Shown here in pieces: positions 1 through 13,432 of a stretch of 64,000 nucleotides of DNA. Each line of letters starts with the position of its first letter. Position 1 is the first letter of the stretch. The translations under genes and the position numbers were made by a program. Under the pieces are notes generated by a model. It saw only the letters and a list, made by a program, of their open reading frames with translations, did no database searches and was not told the DNA's origin. The stretch covers positions 4,168,001 through 4,232,000 of the forward strand of contig NZ_BNED01000005.1 in NCBI RefSeq assembly GCF_016755875.1, written 5' to 3'. The stretch comes from Streptomyces spororaveus (GTDB taxonomy: Bacteria; Actinomycetota; Actinomycetes; Streptomycetales; Streptomycetaceae).

Positions 1-1
1 G

Positions 2-385
2 CGGGAGGCCGGGCTGAGCGTGGAGAAGACGGTGACGGGCTCGGTGCGGGAGCTGCCGCAGGGTGTCGAGCTGTCGGCGTACCGGATCATCCAGGAGGCC
101 CTGAGCAACACGCTGCGGCACGCGCCGGGGGCCGCGGCCGAGGTGGAGGTCTCGTACGTGCTGGGTGGCCTGGGCATACGGATCGTCAACGACCGGGCCA
201 CCGGGGATGCGCGGCCCTCGGCGGGGGCCGGACACGGGATCACGGGCATGCGGGAGCGGGTGGCCATGCTGGAGGGCGAGATGACGGCCGGACGGACGCC
301 GGCGGGCGGGTACGAGGTGGCGGTGTTCATACCGGTGCCCCACCGTGCGGAGCCGGCGCCGGAGCCGCAGGAGGGGACGGTATGA
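2..385 (+). CDS. Sensor histidine kinase, C-terminal part (5' end outside window)
   Basis: C-terminal catalytic part of a NarL/DegS-type two-component sensor kinase. The open frame enters from the left edge, so the true start is not in the window. An N-box-like EALSNTLRHAP, where NALRHAP-type variants are usual in this family, and the glycine-rich GHGITGMRERVAMLEGE (G2-box and following helix) identify the GHKL ATPase domain that supplies the phosphoryl group to a dimerisation histidine further upstream. The stop overlaps the next start (ATGA), so kinase and response regulator are translationally coupled. The inducing signal cannot be told because the sensor part is missing. Confidence 0.9.
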   Translation, partial: REAGLSVEKTVTGSVRELPQGVELSAYRIIQEALSNTLRHAPGAAAEVEVSYVLGGLGIRIVNDRATGDARPSAGAGHGITGMRERVAMLEGEMTAGRTPAGGYEVAVFIPVPHRAEPAPEPQEGTV

Positions 386-1041
386 CGATCAGGGTGCTGA
401 TCGTCGACGACCAGGTGATGGTGCGCGAGGGCTTCTCCGTCCTGCTGAACGCGATGGACGGGATCGAGGTGGTCGGCGAGGCGGTCGACGGCCGGGAGGC
501 CATCGGGCAGGTGGCGGCGCTGCGGCCGGATGTGGTGCTGATGGACATCCGGATGCCGCGGATGAACGGGCTGGAGGCCACACGGGAGATCGTGGCCGCC
601 GACACGGACGCGAAGGTGCTGGTCCTGACGACCTTCGACCTCGACGAGTACGTGTACCAGGCGCTGCGGGCCGGGGCCTCCGGGTTCCTGCTCAAGGATG
701 CCTCGGCCCGTCAGCTCGCCGATGGAGTGCGGGTGGTGGCGGCCGGTGAGGCCCTGCTGGCGCCGTCGGTGACCAAGCGGCTGATCGTGGAGTTCTCGAA
801 GATCTCCGAGGCCCGCAAGCTCGCGGACCCGGCGGGTGCGGGGGAACTGACGGAGCGGGAGACGGAGGTGTTGATACTGATCGCGCAGGGCTTGTCCAAT
901 GCGGAGATAGCCGACCGGCTGGTCGTCGCCGAGTCCACCATCAAGACCCATGTGAGCCGGATCCTGGTGAAGCTTGGCCTGCGCGACCGGACCCAGGCGG
1001 CCGTGTACGCGTACGAGACCCGTTTGGTGACGCCCGCCTGA
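382..1041 (+). CDS. NarL/FixJ-family response regulator
   Basis: 219-residue response regulator of ordinary family length. The receiver domain is residues 1-120: acidic pair D9-D10, phospho-acceptor D55 in VVLMDIRMP and the conserved lysine in LLKDAS. A LuxR-type helix-turn-helix follows at about 155-215 (LTEREVEVL-like start, SNAEIADRLVVAESTIKTHV). It overlaps the kinase gene by 4 nt and should be its partner. Target genes are unknown; the P450 gene starts 29 nt downstream but has its own promoter-like hexamer. Confidence 0.93.
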   Translation: MTIRVLIVDDQVMVREGFSVLLNAMDGIEVVGEAVDGREAIGQVAALRPDVVLMDIRMPRMNGLEATREIVAADTDAKVLVLTTFDLDEYVYQALRAGASGFLLKDASARQLADGVRVVAAGEALLAPSVTKRLIVEFSKISEARKLADPAGAGELTERETEVLILIAQGLSNAEIADRLVVAESTIKTHVSRILVKLGLRDRTQAAVYAYETRLVTPA

Positions 1042-1070
1042 TCGGGCCCGGCTGCCCTTAGGGTGCGGGG

Positions 1071-2279
1071 ATGGGGTTTGATCCGTGGGATGCCGAGTTC
1101 GTCGCCGATCCTTATCCGGCGTACCGGGAGTTGCGGGAGCAGGGGCGGGCCGTGTGGTGCGAGGCCACCGGGCAGTGGCTGGTGCCGCACTACGCCGATG
1201 TGAGTGCGCTGCTGCGGGACCGGCGGCTGGGGCGGACCTACCTCCACCGGTTCTCGCACGAGGAGTTCGGGCGCGAGGCGCCGCCGCCAGAGCACGAGCC
1301 CTTCCACGTGCTCAACGGCAACGGCCTGCTGGACCTGGAGGATCCCGCGCACGCCCGGGTGCGCAGGCTCGTGGCGAAGGCCTTCACCCCGCGGACGGTG
1401 GAGCGGCTCGTGCCCTCCGTGCGGCGCATGGCCGGGGAGCTGGTGGGGCGGCTGCGCGCGGACGGGGGCGGGGATCTGCTCACCGTCGTCGCCGAGCCGC
1501 TGCCGGTGGCGGTGATCGCGGAGCTGCTGGGTGTGCCCGAGGCGGACCGGGGGCTGCTGCGGCCGTGGTCGGCGGACATCTGCGGGATGTTCGAGCTCCG
1601 GCCGGACGAGGAGACCGCGCAGCGTGCGGTGCGGGCGAGCGTCGAGTTCAGCGCGTACCTCCGGGGGCTGATCGCCGAGCGGCGGAGCCGCCCCGGGGAG
1701 GATTTGATCTCCGGGCTGATCGCCGCTCACGATGAGGAGGGGCGGCTCAGCGAGCAGGAGATGATCTCCACTTGTGTGCTCCTGCTGAACGCCGGGCACG
1801 AGGCCACCGTCAACACGACCGTCAACGGGTGGTGGGCGCTGTTCCGCAACCCCGCGCAGCTCGCCGCGCTCCGCGGGAGTCACGATCCCGAAAAGTTGTC
1901 CACAGCTGTGGATGAACTCATGCGGTACGACACTCCCCTCCAGATGTTCGAGCGCTGGGTGCTCGACGACATCCGGATCGGTGACACCGTCATCCCCCGC
2001 GGGGCCGAAGTCGCACTGTTGTTCGGGTCGGCGAACCGGGATCCCGCGCGCTTCGGCGATCCCGACGCGCTGGACCTCTCACGGGCCGACAATCCGCACC
2101 TGACCTTCGGGGCCGGGATCCACTACTGCCTCGGGGCGCCGCTGGCACGGCGGGAGTTGGAGGCCTCGTTCGGGGCGCTGCTGGCGGACGGAGTGCCGCC
2201 ACTGCGGCTCGTCGAGGAGCCGCAGTGGCAGGACGGGTACGTCATCCGGGGGCTGAAGCAGCTGCTCGTGGAGTTCTAG
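1071..2279 (+). CDS. Cytochrome P450
   Basis: 402-residue soluble bacterial P450 (CYP105/107-like size). Visible motifs: I-helix oxygen-activation segment LLNAGHEATVNT, K-helix ExxR (ELMR), and heme-binding FGAGIHYCLG with the axial cysteine at residue 353. The usual family function is mono-oxygenation using electrons from a ferredoxin; no ferredoxin gene is adjacent. The substrate cannot be inferred. A TAGGGT hexamer lies 6 nt before the ATG and there is no Shine-Dalgarno, so the transcript is probably leaderless. The gene converges on the ABC permease gene with a 35-nt gap. Confidence 0.95.
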   Translation: MGFDPWDAEFVADPYPAYRELREQGRAVWCEATGQWLVPHYADVSALLRDRRLGRTYLHRFSHEEFGREAPPPEHEPFHVLNGNGLLDLEDPAHARVRRLVAKAFTPRTVERLVPSVRRMAGELVGRLRADGGGDLLTVVAEPLPVAVIAELLGVPEADRGLLRPWSADICGMFELRPDEETAQRAVRASVEFSAYLRGLIAERRSRPGEDLISGLIAAHDEEGRLSEQEMISTCVLLLNAGHEATVNTTVNGWWALFRNPAQLAALRGSHDPEKLSTAVDELMRYDTPLQMFERWVLDDIRIGDTVIPRGAEVALLFGSANRDPARFGDPDALDLSRADNPHLTFGAGIHYCLGAPLARRELEASFGALLADGVPPLRLVEEPQWQDGYVIRGLKQLLVEF

Positions 2280-2314
2280 GGAGCCGCGAAGGACCGGGAT
2301 TCCGTCGGGCGGGT

Positions 2315-3903
2315 CTACGCGATCATGTCGCGGCGGCGCAGGGCGCCGAGGCCCGCCGCCGTCAGGACCGCCGCCAGGGCGGTCAGCGCCGACAGGGGAG
2401 CCCAGTCCAGGGCCTGCGCTCCCGGGAGCCGGGGCAGGTGGGCGAAGGGCGAGAGGTTCAGGACGGCCTGCGGAAGGTTCAGGGCCGGGCCGACCCAGCC
2501 CAGGGCCAGCGCGCCCCCGGCCACCGCCCAGGCGGCGGCCGCGTACCGGGGGGCGGCGCCGTACAGCAGCACCGCCAGCGCCCCGATCAGCCACACCGCC
2601 GGGAGCTGGGCGAGCGTGGCGCCGATGGCCGCGCCCGGCTCGCGGCCGTGTCCGAGGCCGAGACCGAGGCCCGCCAGCAGCAGGACCAGCGCCGAGCCGC
2701 CGAAGGCCACGGCCAGGTGGCCGCCGGCCCAGCGCAGTCGGCCCACCGCGTTCGCGAGCAGAGGCTCCGCGCGCTGCCCCGACTCCTCGCCGCCCAGGCG
2801 GAGTACGGAGGCGACGGCGTACAGGGCGGCGACCATGCCGAACATGCCGGCCATCGTCGCGAGGAAGGCGTCGGTCAGCGCGCCCTGTCCGCCCGGCCCG
2901 CCCTGCCCGCCCATCCGCTCGATGATCTCGCGGGTCCGGTCGTTGTCGCCGACCAGGTCCGCGGCGCCGTCCGCCATCCCGCCGAAGACGGCGCCGGCGA
3001 TCAGAAAGCCCGCGCTCCAGCCCAGTACGCTGCCGCGCTGCAGCCGCCAGGCCAGCGCGCCCGCCGTGCCCAGGCGTCCCTCGGCCGGTCCCGGCCGGGA
3101 CGGCAGGAAACTCATGCCCAGGTCACGGCGCCCGGCCAAGGCGTAGGCGGCGCCCGCCTGCACCGCGACGGCGGCGGCGAACAGCGGGAGCACCCACCAG
3201 CGTTCGGCGGCGAAGGCCCGTACGTTCTCCACCCAGCCGAGCGGCGAGGCCCAGGTGAGGGCCGACCGCCCGCCCCCCGTACCGGCGTCGCCCGCGGCCT
3301 TCAGGACGAAGGCCGCACCGAGCACCGCGGCCGTGATCCCCTTGGCCGCGCGGGCACTCTCGGTCAGCTGGGCGGCGACGGCCGCCGTGCAGGCGAAGAA
3401 CATCCCGGTTGCCGCGACGGCCAGGCCCAGAGCGATCGCGCCGGGCGCGCCCTGCCCCGCGAGACCGCCCGCCACCAGCAGGGCGACACCGGCGTTCGCC
3501 ACGAGGGCGGCGAGCAGGGCGGCGGTCAGCGGGGCCCGCCGCCCCACCATCGCAGCGGAGAGCAGTTCCTGACGGCCCGTCTCCTCCTCCTCGCGGGTGT
3601 GACGGACGACGATGATCAGGCTCATGGCGGCTGCGAGGACGGCGGCGTAGACACCGGCCCGCCAGGCGGTCAGGGCGCCGAGGGAATCGCCGAAGACCGG
3701 TCCGTACAGGGCGCGCATCGAGCCGTTGGCGTTCATCGAGGCGGCGACGCGGGCCCGTTCGGCGGTGGTGGCGTACACGCTGCCCAGGGAGCCGGGCATG
3801 CTCACCACCATGAGCGTGGTGACGGCGACCCACACCGGCATCATGACGCGGTCGCGGCGCAGGGCGAGCCGCAGCAGCGCCCCGGTACCCGCCAGTCGGT
3901 GCT

Positions 3904-3907
<4 letters not shown>
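2315..3907 (-). CDS. ABC transporter permease (ABC-2-like exporter)
   Basis: 530-residue polytopic membrane protein with about 12 hydrophobic segments, starting [20 protein letters not shown]. The size and two-fold repeat of six-helix blocks resemble the large single-subunit permeases of Streptomyces drug exporters paired with DrrA-like ATPases. The chosen ATG overlaps the upstream ATPase stop by 4 nt (ATGA), which supports it over longer readings of the frame. Probably exports a drug or lipid-like compound; the substrate is unknown. Likely co-regulated with its ATPase by the divergent MarR-like protein. Confidence 0.87.
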
Positions 3908-4797
<890 letters not shown>

Positions 4798-4804
4798 GTT
4801 TCCG

Positions 4805-4833
4805 AACGTACGCTAGCTTCACAAATTTGTGAA
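4805..4833 (-). promoter_or_regulatory. Leaderless promoter of the ABC exporter operon
   Basis: On the minus strand TTCACA (4833-4828), a 17-bp spacer and TACGTT (4810-4805) stand 7 nt before the ATG of the ATPase gene. The -35 element is part of the 22-bp palindrome. Assignment is by position and consensus only. Confidence 0.6.
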
Positions 4834-4836
4834 GCT
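4815..4836. promoter_or_regulatory. Perfect 22-bp palindrome, probable operator of the MarR-like regulator
   Basis: The half-site AGCTTCACAAA is followed directly by its exact reverse complement, with no mismatch. It sits in the 84-nt divergent region between the exporter operon and the MarR-like gene and overlaps the exporter -35 element. Winged-helix regulators of this family bind such symmetric AT-rich sites. That the neighbour binds it is inference. Confidence 0.75.
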
Positions 4837-4881
4837 TGGGAATCTCAAGAATCGCGTAAAGTCGGGAAGGTGGCAGATGAC

Positions 4882-5442
4882 ATGGTGAATGTGGACGCGA
4901 GGACCGCGGTGCCGACGGGGACCGGTGCCGGCACCGGTGCAGGCACCGAGACCGGCATCGCCGCCGACGCCCGGGACGGCGACGCCGTCTCCCGCTTCGT
5001 CGAGCGGTTCGCCGCGCAGCTGACCGAGGCCGGGATGCAGCGGATGGCCGCGCGCGTCTTCGCACAGCTGCTGGCCAGCGACGGCGGCGCGATGACCTCG
5101 GCTGAACTGGGCGAGGCGCTGCGGATCAGCCCGGCCGCGGTGTCGGGCGCCGTGTCCTACCTGACCCAGGTCAACATGGTCAGCCGCGAACGCGAACCGG
5201 GCTCGCGCCGCGACCGGTACGTCCTGCACAACGAGCTCTGGTACGAGACCTTCACGCGCCGCGACCAGGTCCTGACCCTGTGGGAGAAGACCCTGCGCGA
5301 GGGCGCGGCCACCCTCGGCACGGACTCGCCCGCCGGGGCCCGCGTCGCGGAGACGGCCGCCTTCTTCGAGTTCATGCAGGGCGAGATGCTGGGCCTGATG
5401 GACCGCTGGCGGGCCCACAAGGCGACGATCGGCCTCGGCTGA
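4882..5442 (+). CDS. MarR/GbsR-like winged-helix transcriptional regulator
   Basis: About 186 residues: a low-complexity Thr/Gly/Ala N-terminus, then a winged helix-turn-helix at about 45-115 (MTSAELGEALRISPAAVSGAVSYLTQVNMVSREREPGSRRDRY) and a helical C-terminus. Divergent from the ABC exporter, with a 22-bp palindrome between them, so it most likely represses the exporter until ligand binds. The ATG at 4882 has GGGAAGG 12 nt upstream; an in-frame GTG at 4870 is an alternative. The ligand is probably the exported compound, which is inference. Confidence 0.82.
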   Translation: MVNVDARTAVPTGTGAGTGAGTETGIAADARDGDAVSRFVERFAAQLTEAGMQRMAARVFAQLLASDGGAMTSAELGEALRISPAAVSGAVSYLTQVNMVSREREPGSRRDRYVLHNELWYETFTRRDQVLTLWEKTLREGAATLGTDSPAGARVAETAAFFEFMQGEMLGLMDRWRAHKATIGLG

Positions 5443-5561
5443 GGGTGCCCGGCGCCGCGGGCAGACCTGCGCGGGCACGGGCGGACCCGCGGTCCGGTGA
5501 TCGAATCCGGAAGCACCGATACCCGCAGACGGGACGTCTCCCGCGTGCCATGCTGGACCGC

Positions 5562-5981
5562 ATGAACCTGGAGGACCTGGTACGGCTGCGCCGCGCCCGG
5601 GACATGATGGACCGCGAGTACGCGGAGCCGCTGGACGTTCAGGCACTCGCGAACGTCGCCCTCATGTCGCCCGGGCACTTCTCGCGCAGCTTCCGCACCG
5701 CCTTCGGGGAGACCCCGTACAGCTACCTCATGACCCGCCGCGTCGAACGGGCCAAGGCGCTGCTGCGACGCGGCGACATGAGCGTGACGGACGTCTGCTT
5801 CGCCGTCGGATGTACCTCGCTGGGGTCCTTCAGCTCACGTTTCACCGAGCTCGTCGGGGAGACGCCCAGCGCCTACCGGGCCCGCAGCCACGACGACGGC
5901 GCGGCGATCCCGGCGTGTGTCGCGAAGATCCTCACGCGACCGGTCAGGATCGGAGAAGCGAAATCCGCACCCTCCTCGTAG
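5562..5981 (+). CDS. AraC-family transcriptional regulator (DNA-binding domain only)
   Basis: 139 residues, essentially a stand-alone AraC-type double helix-turn-helix ([45 protein letters not shown], then [33 protein letters not shown]). No N-terminal ligand domain is present. The ATG at 5562 is preferred because a weak -10-like hexamer stands 7 nt before it; an ATG at 5550 would add 4 residues. The stop TAG is also the first three bases of the -10 hexamer of the next gene. It may control the VOC and UvrA-like genes downstream. Confidence 0.85.
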   Translation: MNLEDLVRLRRARDMMDREYAEPLDVQALANVALMSPGHFSRSFRTAFGETPYSYLMTRRVERAKALLRRGDMSVTDVCFAVGCTSLGSFSSRFTELVGETPSAYRARSHDDGAAIPACVAKILTRPVRIGEAKSAPSS

Positions 5982-5991
5982 CGTCGACGGC

Positions 5992-6408
5992 ATGAACATC
6001 AACCTCTCGCAGTGCTTCATCGCAGTCGACGACCACGACAAGGCGCTCGCCTTCTACCGCGACATCCTCGGCCTGGAGGTCCGCAACGACGTCGGGTTCG
6101 AAGGGATGCGCTGGGTGACCGTCGCCTCCCCCGCCCAGCCGGACGTGGAGATCGTCCTCGAACCGCCGCTCGCCGACCCGGGCGCCTCGGCGGCCGACCG
6201 GCAGGCCATGGCGGAGCTGCTGGCCAAGGGCCTGCTGCGCGGCGTGATCTTCTCCACCGACGACGTCGACGCCACCTTCGAACACATCCGGGCCGCCGGC
6301 GGGGAGGTCCTGCAGGAGCCCGTCGACCAGCCGTACGGCGTCCGCGACTGCGCCTTCCGGGACCCGGCGGGCAACATGCTCCGCTTCAACCAGCCCCGTA
6401 AGCCCTGA
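5992..6408 (+). CDS. VOC-family (glyoxalase/bleomycin-resistance fold) protein
   Basis: 138 residues with the paired beta-alpha-beta-beta-beta units of the vicinal oxygen chelate fold: an N-terminal half ([26 protein letters not shown]) and a C-terminal half ([27 protein letters not shown], then [10 protein letters not shown]). Members are dioxygenases, isomerases, or drug-binding resistance proteins; the sequence alone does not decide. Probably leaderless: TAGCGT lies 7 nt before the ATG. Its AraC and UvrA-like neighbours would fit a role in coping with a toxic or DNA-damaging small molecule, which is inference. Confidence 0.87.
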   Translation: MNINLSQCFIAVDDHDKALAFYRDILGLEVRNDVGFEGMRWVTVASPAQPDVEIVLEPPLADPGASAADRQAMAELLAKGLLRGVIFSTDDVDATFEHIRAAGGEVLQEPVDQPYGVRDCAFRDPAGNMLRFNQPRKP

Positions 6409-6475
6409 CCGCCGGCCGCCGCAGGAATCCGCGCAGGAGTCCGCGCAGGCGGCCCGCCCGAGAGATGGAGACACG

Positions 6476-8869
<2,394 letters not shown>

Positions 8870-8878
8870 CCGGCACCG

Positions 8879-8937
8879 CCCCTGCCCCCCGACCCCTGCC
8901 CCTGACCGCTGCGGCGGCAGGGGTCGGGGGGCAGGGG
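8879..8937. terminator. Strong stem-loop terminator
   Basis: Two perfect 22-nt complementary arms (8879-8900 and 8916-8937) around a 15-nt loop, 10 nt after the UvrA-like stop. There is no U-tract, as is usual in Streptomyces. Confidence 0.8.
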
Positions 8938-9034
8938 TCCTGGGTGCTGCCTGGCGTGGTGAAAAGTTCCACGAGGGCTTCGCGCAGGACCTCCGCGCCG
9001 GGTGCCGCGGACGCAGTCCGTGCACCCGGCGTGG

Positions 9035-9889
9035 TCACCGGGGCACGGTGAGCGTCCACGCCCCGGGACGCAGGGTCCACGTACGGCGGCGGACCGGGCC
9101 GGTCAGCGCCGCGTCGGCGCGGTATCGGAAGTCCGCTCCCGACACCGTCACCGTCTTCGCCCGGGCCGTGACCGTCGACTCGGCGGAGCCTCCGCCACCC
9201 GTCCGGACCACGACCTCCGCCGCACCGCCGTCGTCCCGGGTGCGAACCGAGACGTCCTCCACAGGCCGGTCCACGTCCGCCAGCAGCACCCCGTCGGCCT
9301 CGACCCGCAGCCGGTGCCGGCCCGTGGCCACGCCTCCGGCCGCGGCCACCGGACGGACCAGCGTCCGCACCAGCGAGCGGTACGCGCTCCACACCGACGG
9401 CCCGGCGGGCCGCTGGACCCCGTGCACGGGCGGGATCCGCAGCGCGCCGAGCACCACCCCGTCGCTGTCGTCGACCAGCAGGTCACAGCTCCGCACCGTC
9501 CCGTCGAGGACCGCCCGGGCCGCGGAGACGGCCGAAAGCGGCACGCCGAGGGACCCCGCCAGCCCCAGGGAGGCCACGGGGCCCACGGGGACCAGCGCGA
9601 GCGGTCCCTCCCCGAGCCCCCGCTCCCGGTGCAGCAGCCCGACGGTGCGCACCAGGGCCCGGTCGTCACCGACGATCACCAGCCGCCGATGACCCCGGCG
9701 GGCAAGAGCCCGCGCAAATTCCTCCTGCGAATCCGGGAGGCAGATCTTCGCTGCCGCGCCCGCTGACAACACATCCTTCGCGATCCGCACGGACTCGCCG
9801 TCTAGACGGCGGGCGACCGGGTCGACGAGCACGAGCAGGCCGCCTACCGGCGCGCCCGCTTGGCTCATGGTGGGCTCTGGAGCCGACAC
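9035..9889 (-). CDS. Diacylglycerol kinase-family protein
   Basis: About 284 residues resembling a DAGK/lipid-kinase catalytic domain: an N-terminal Rossmann-like LLVLVDPVARR, a segment RRLVIVGDDRALVRTVGLLHRE in the position of the family's GGDGT loop, then ALVPVGPVASLGLAGSLGVP. The canonical GGDGT is changed to VGDDRAL, so catalytic competence is doubtful. The GTG at 9889 is chosen because GAGGAAGG lies 6 nt upstream; ATG codons at 9922 and 9868 are alternatives. It is divergent from purA. Confidence 0.75.
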   Translation of the reverse strand: MSAPEPTMSQAGAPVGGLLVLVDPVARRLDGESVRIAKDVLSAGAAAKICLPDSQEEFARALARRGHRRLVIVGDDRALVRTVGLLHRERGLGEGPLALVPVGPVASLGLAGSLGVPLSAVSAARAVLDGTVRSCDLLVDDSDGVVLGALRIPPVHGVQRPAGPSVWSAYRSLVRTLVRPVAAAGGVATGRHRLRVEADGVLLADVDRPVEDVSVRTRDDGGAAEVVVRTGGGGSAESTVTARAKTVTVSGADFRYRADAALTGPVRRRTWTLRPGAWTLTVPR

Positions 9890-9923
9890 CTCGGTCCTTC
9901 CTCGGGTAGCATCTTTGTGCAAG

Positions 9924-9951
9924 AGGCCCTTGCGCTATTGCGCCAGGGCCT
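9924..9951. promoter_or_regulatory. Hairpin in the purA leader region
   Basis: AGGCCCT-t-GCGC and GCGC-c-AGGGCCT form 11 paired bases with one internal mismatch around a TATT loop, about 100 nt before the purA GTG. It could be a leader structure, an attenuator or a protein site; nothing in the sequence decides. Confidence 0.45.
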
Positions 9952-10052
9952 TCGTCTATTCCGGGGTACCGGTCCGACGGCTCAGCCTGCGGTGTACATC
10001 GTCGTACGCCCCCTGACCTTGGACATGCCCCATCCGGAAGAGGTGTACGCCT

Positions 10053-11336
<1,284 letters not shown>

Positions 11337-11351
11337 GGAGACCCGGTCCCT

Positions 11352-11393
11352 CCGAAGGGGCGGCAGGCGCACCCGCGCCCGCCGCCCCTTCGG
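11352..11393. terminator. purA terminator
   Basis: CCGAAGGGGCGGC (11352-11364) pairs with GCCGCCCCTTCGG (11381-11393), with a further GGCGC/GCGCC stem inside the loop, 15 nt after the purA stop. Confidence 0.8.
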
Positions 11394-11528
11394 CGTCGAG
11401 GCCCCGGCACGGCCCCGTGGGGGCGGGCCCGGTCTCGGGGGGCGGGTTCCGGGTGGGCGGAAATATGATGTCCACGGGCTTTTCGCGCAGCGGAAGCAGG
11501 GACGAATGGATGCACCTCGGAGCGGTCC

Positions 11529-12365
11529 GTGACTCCTCGCCGTGCCCCGCGGGCGGCCAGCGCCGACCTGCTCAGCACGCTCGGGCGGCTCGCCGACCAG
11601 GCCCGCCGCGGGGTGGAGCTGCAGCAGGCCAGGGTGGACCTGGCCGAGGCGCTGCAGAGCGAGATGCTGCCCGCCTCGCTGCCCGCGCTGCCGGGCCTGC
11701 GGACCGCCGCCCGCTACGCTCCCGCCCGGCACGGCCTGGACATCGGCGGCGACTGGTACGACGGCTTCCTGCTGCCCGAGGGCGCGCTCGCCTTCTGCAT
11801 CGGTGACGTCCAGGGGCACGATGTGGAGGCCGCCGCGTTCATGGGGCAGGTACGGATCTGCCTGCGCGCCGTGGCCGCCGTCGTCGTCGATCCGGGCGAG
11901 GTGCTGAGCCGGGCCAACGAGGTGCTGCTCTCCATGGACCGCGACCTCTTCGCGACCTGCAGTCTGCTCCGCTTCGATCCGGAGACACGGGAACTGGAGA
12001 CCGCCCGGGCCGGCCACGTTCCGTCGGTCTGGGCCACCGTCGACGGCGACTACGGCATAGCCGAGGACGACGGCGGGCTGCCGCTGAACCTGGTGCCCGG
12101 GACCGGGTACGCGGTGACCCGCCGCCGGCTGACCAAGGCGGGGTCGATCGTGCTGCTCACCGACGGTGTGGTCGAGGGCCCGAAGTTCCCGATCGAGGTG
12201 GGGCTGGAGCGGGTGGCCAAGGTGGTGCGGGAGGCCGCGGGCACCGACCCGGGCGAGCTGGCCGCCGCAGTGATGAAGGTGGCCGACTCGACCGGCCACG
12301 CCGACGACGCCGCCGTACTCGTGCTCAGCCATGACGCGAGGCCCGACCCACAAGACACCCCCTAG
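11529..12365 (+). CDS. SpoIIE/RsbU-type PP2C serine phosphatase
   Basis: 278 residues: an N-terminal helical linker (residues 10-45) then a PPM/SpoIIE phosphatase domain with metal-binding GGDWYDGF, CIGDVQGHDVEAA and a C-terminal LTDGVVE. These enzymes dephosphorylate anti-anti-sigma proteins in partner-switching control. No sensor domain is fused; the MASE1 membrane protein that originally lay 30-odd nt downstream could be functionally linked. The TAG stop lies inside the CCTAGC target site of the IS element, so the insertion leaves the protein sequence unchanged. Confidence 0.9.
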   Translation: MTPRRAPRAASADLLSTLGRLADQARRGVELQQARVDLAEALQSEMLPASLPALPGLRTAARYAPARHGLDIGGDWYDGFLLPEGALAFCIGDVQGHDVEAAAFMGQVRICLRAVAAVVVDPGEVLSRANEVLLSMDRDLFATCSLLRFDPETRELETARAGHVPSVWATVDGDYGIAEDDGGLPLNLVPGTGYAVTRRRLTKAGSIVLLTDGVVEGPKFPIEVGLERVAKVVREAAGTDPGELAAAVMKVADSTGHADDAAVLVLSHDARPDPQDTP

Positions 12366-12366
12366 C
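12361..12366. repeat. Target-site duplication of IS481-family element, left copy
   Basis: CCTAGC directly precedes the left inverted repeat, and an identical CCTAGC follows the right end at 13433-13438. It fits the NCTAGN target described for IS481. Confidence 0.88.
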
Positions 12367-13324
12367 TGTGTTGTCCGGACAGGTTGGTGACGCGGCTGGC
12401 GGGTGTCTGGCCACTGATGCCGGTGTGGGGTCGGTGGTAGTTGTACCAGTGCAGCCAGTCGGTGAAAGCTTCCTGGCGCTGCCGGTCTGAGGTGTAGGGC
12501 TTCTGGTAGGCCCATTCTTCGAGCAGGGTGCGGTGGAAGCGTTCGACCTTGCCGTTGGTCTGTGGGCGCCAGGGCCTGGTCCATCGGGGCTGGATGTCCA
12601 GATCGCGGCAGGTCTGGCTCCAGGTGTGCTTGGTGTAGGCCCAGGCGTTGTCGGTCAGGACCCGTTCGACGGTGATGCCCAGGGACGCGAACCAGGCGGT
12701 GGCCCGGGTGAGGAAGGCGGCGCAGGTCGGGGCGGTCTCGTCGGGCAGGTCTTCGGTGTAGGCGAGTCGGGTGTGGTCGTCGAGGGCGGTGTGGAGGTAG
12801 GCGTATCCGGCGCCGTTGCGGCGGTCCTTGTTCGGGCTGCCGGCGGCCCGGCCGAGGACTCTGTGGCCGCCGCCGTCGGGGATCCGGCCGAGCTTCTTGA
12901 CATCGATGTGGACGAGTTCGCCGGGCCGGGCGCGTTCATAGCGGCGGACGGGTTCGCCGGTGGCCCGGTCCAGAGCCGCCAGGGGCGGCTGGCCGTTGCG
13001 GACGAGGATGCGGTGGGCGGTCGAGGCCGCGATACGGCACCGGACTGCCAGCCGCAGTGGACCGATCCGGTGTTCCCGCCGGAGGCGGAGCACTTCCGTC
13101 TCGATCTCGGCTGCTGTCCTGCGGGGCTGGTGGTGGGGCCGGCTGGAGCGGTCACTCATTCCGGCGACGCCCAGCAGCCGGTAGCGGGTGGCCCAGCGGG
13201 CCGCGGTGGTGTGGCTGACCTGGAAACGCTCTGCCGCCCGGCGCACGGGCCAGCCGTCATCGACGACACAACGCGCCAGACGAAGTCGCCCGGTCTCGGT
13301 CAGCGGCGCATTACGGTGGACCAC
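12362..13324 (-). CDS. IS481-family transposase
   Basis: About 320 residues. An N-terminal helix-turn-helix (WPVRRAAERFQVSHTTAARWATRYR) precedes an rve-type DDE domain: first Asp in LVHIDVKKLG, second in VLTDNAWAY, Glu in NGKVERFHRTL. The GTG at 13324 is chosen because AGGAGG lies 5 nt upstream; the frame is open further upstream without a better site. The stop codon (complement of 12362-12364) lies outside the element in the CTAG of the target duplication, so the target supplies the stop. Confidence 0.93.
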   Translation of the reverse strand: MVHRNAPLTETGRLRLARCVVDDGWPVRRAAERFQVSHTTAARWATRYRLLGVAGMSDRSSRPHHQPRRTAAEIETEVLRLRREHRIGPLRLAVRCRIAASTAHRILVRNGQPPLAALDRATGEPVRRYERARPGELVHIDVKKLGRIPDGGGHRVLGRAAGSPNKDRRNGAGYAYLHTALDDHTRLAYTEDLPDETAPTCAAFLTRATAWFASLGITVERVLTDNAWAYTKHTWSQTCRDLDIQPRWTRPWRPQTNGKVERFHRTLLEEWAYQKPYTSDRQRQEAFTDWLHWYNYHRPHTGISGQTPASRVTNLSGQHS

Positions 13325-13432
13325 GAGGGCCTCCTGAAGTTGGCGTAGATGTCGCAATCCACACCGAGCCAGAAGGCCCTCACCCATTTCAAGAACCCAG
13401 CACGCGTGTCACCAACGTCCCGGGACAACACA
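12367..13432 (-). mobile_element. IS481-family insertion sequence, complete, 1066 bp
   Basis: The element is bounded by imperfect terminal inverted repeats. The left end reads TGTGTTGTCCGGACAGGTTG and the reverse complement of the right end TGTGTTGTCCCGGGACGTTG, each followed by GTGAC within a few bases. It is flanked by a 6-bp CCTAGC duplication and carries one DDE transposase. Intact ends, intact duplication and an intact ORF indicate a recent, possibly active insertion. It lies between a SpoIIE phosphatase gene and a MASE1 gene, moving the latter about 1.07 kb away. Confidence 0.93.

Noticed and set aside
4818..5065. Minus-strand frame extending the ABC permease reading far upstream
   Set aside because: It passes through the ATPase gene in another frame. 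The ATGA overlap at 3904-3907 fixes the permease start.
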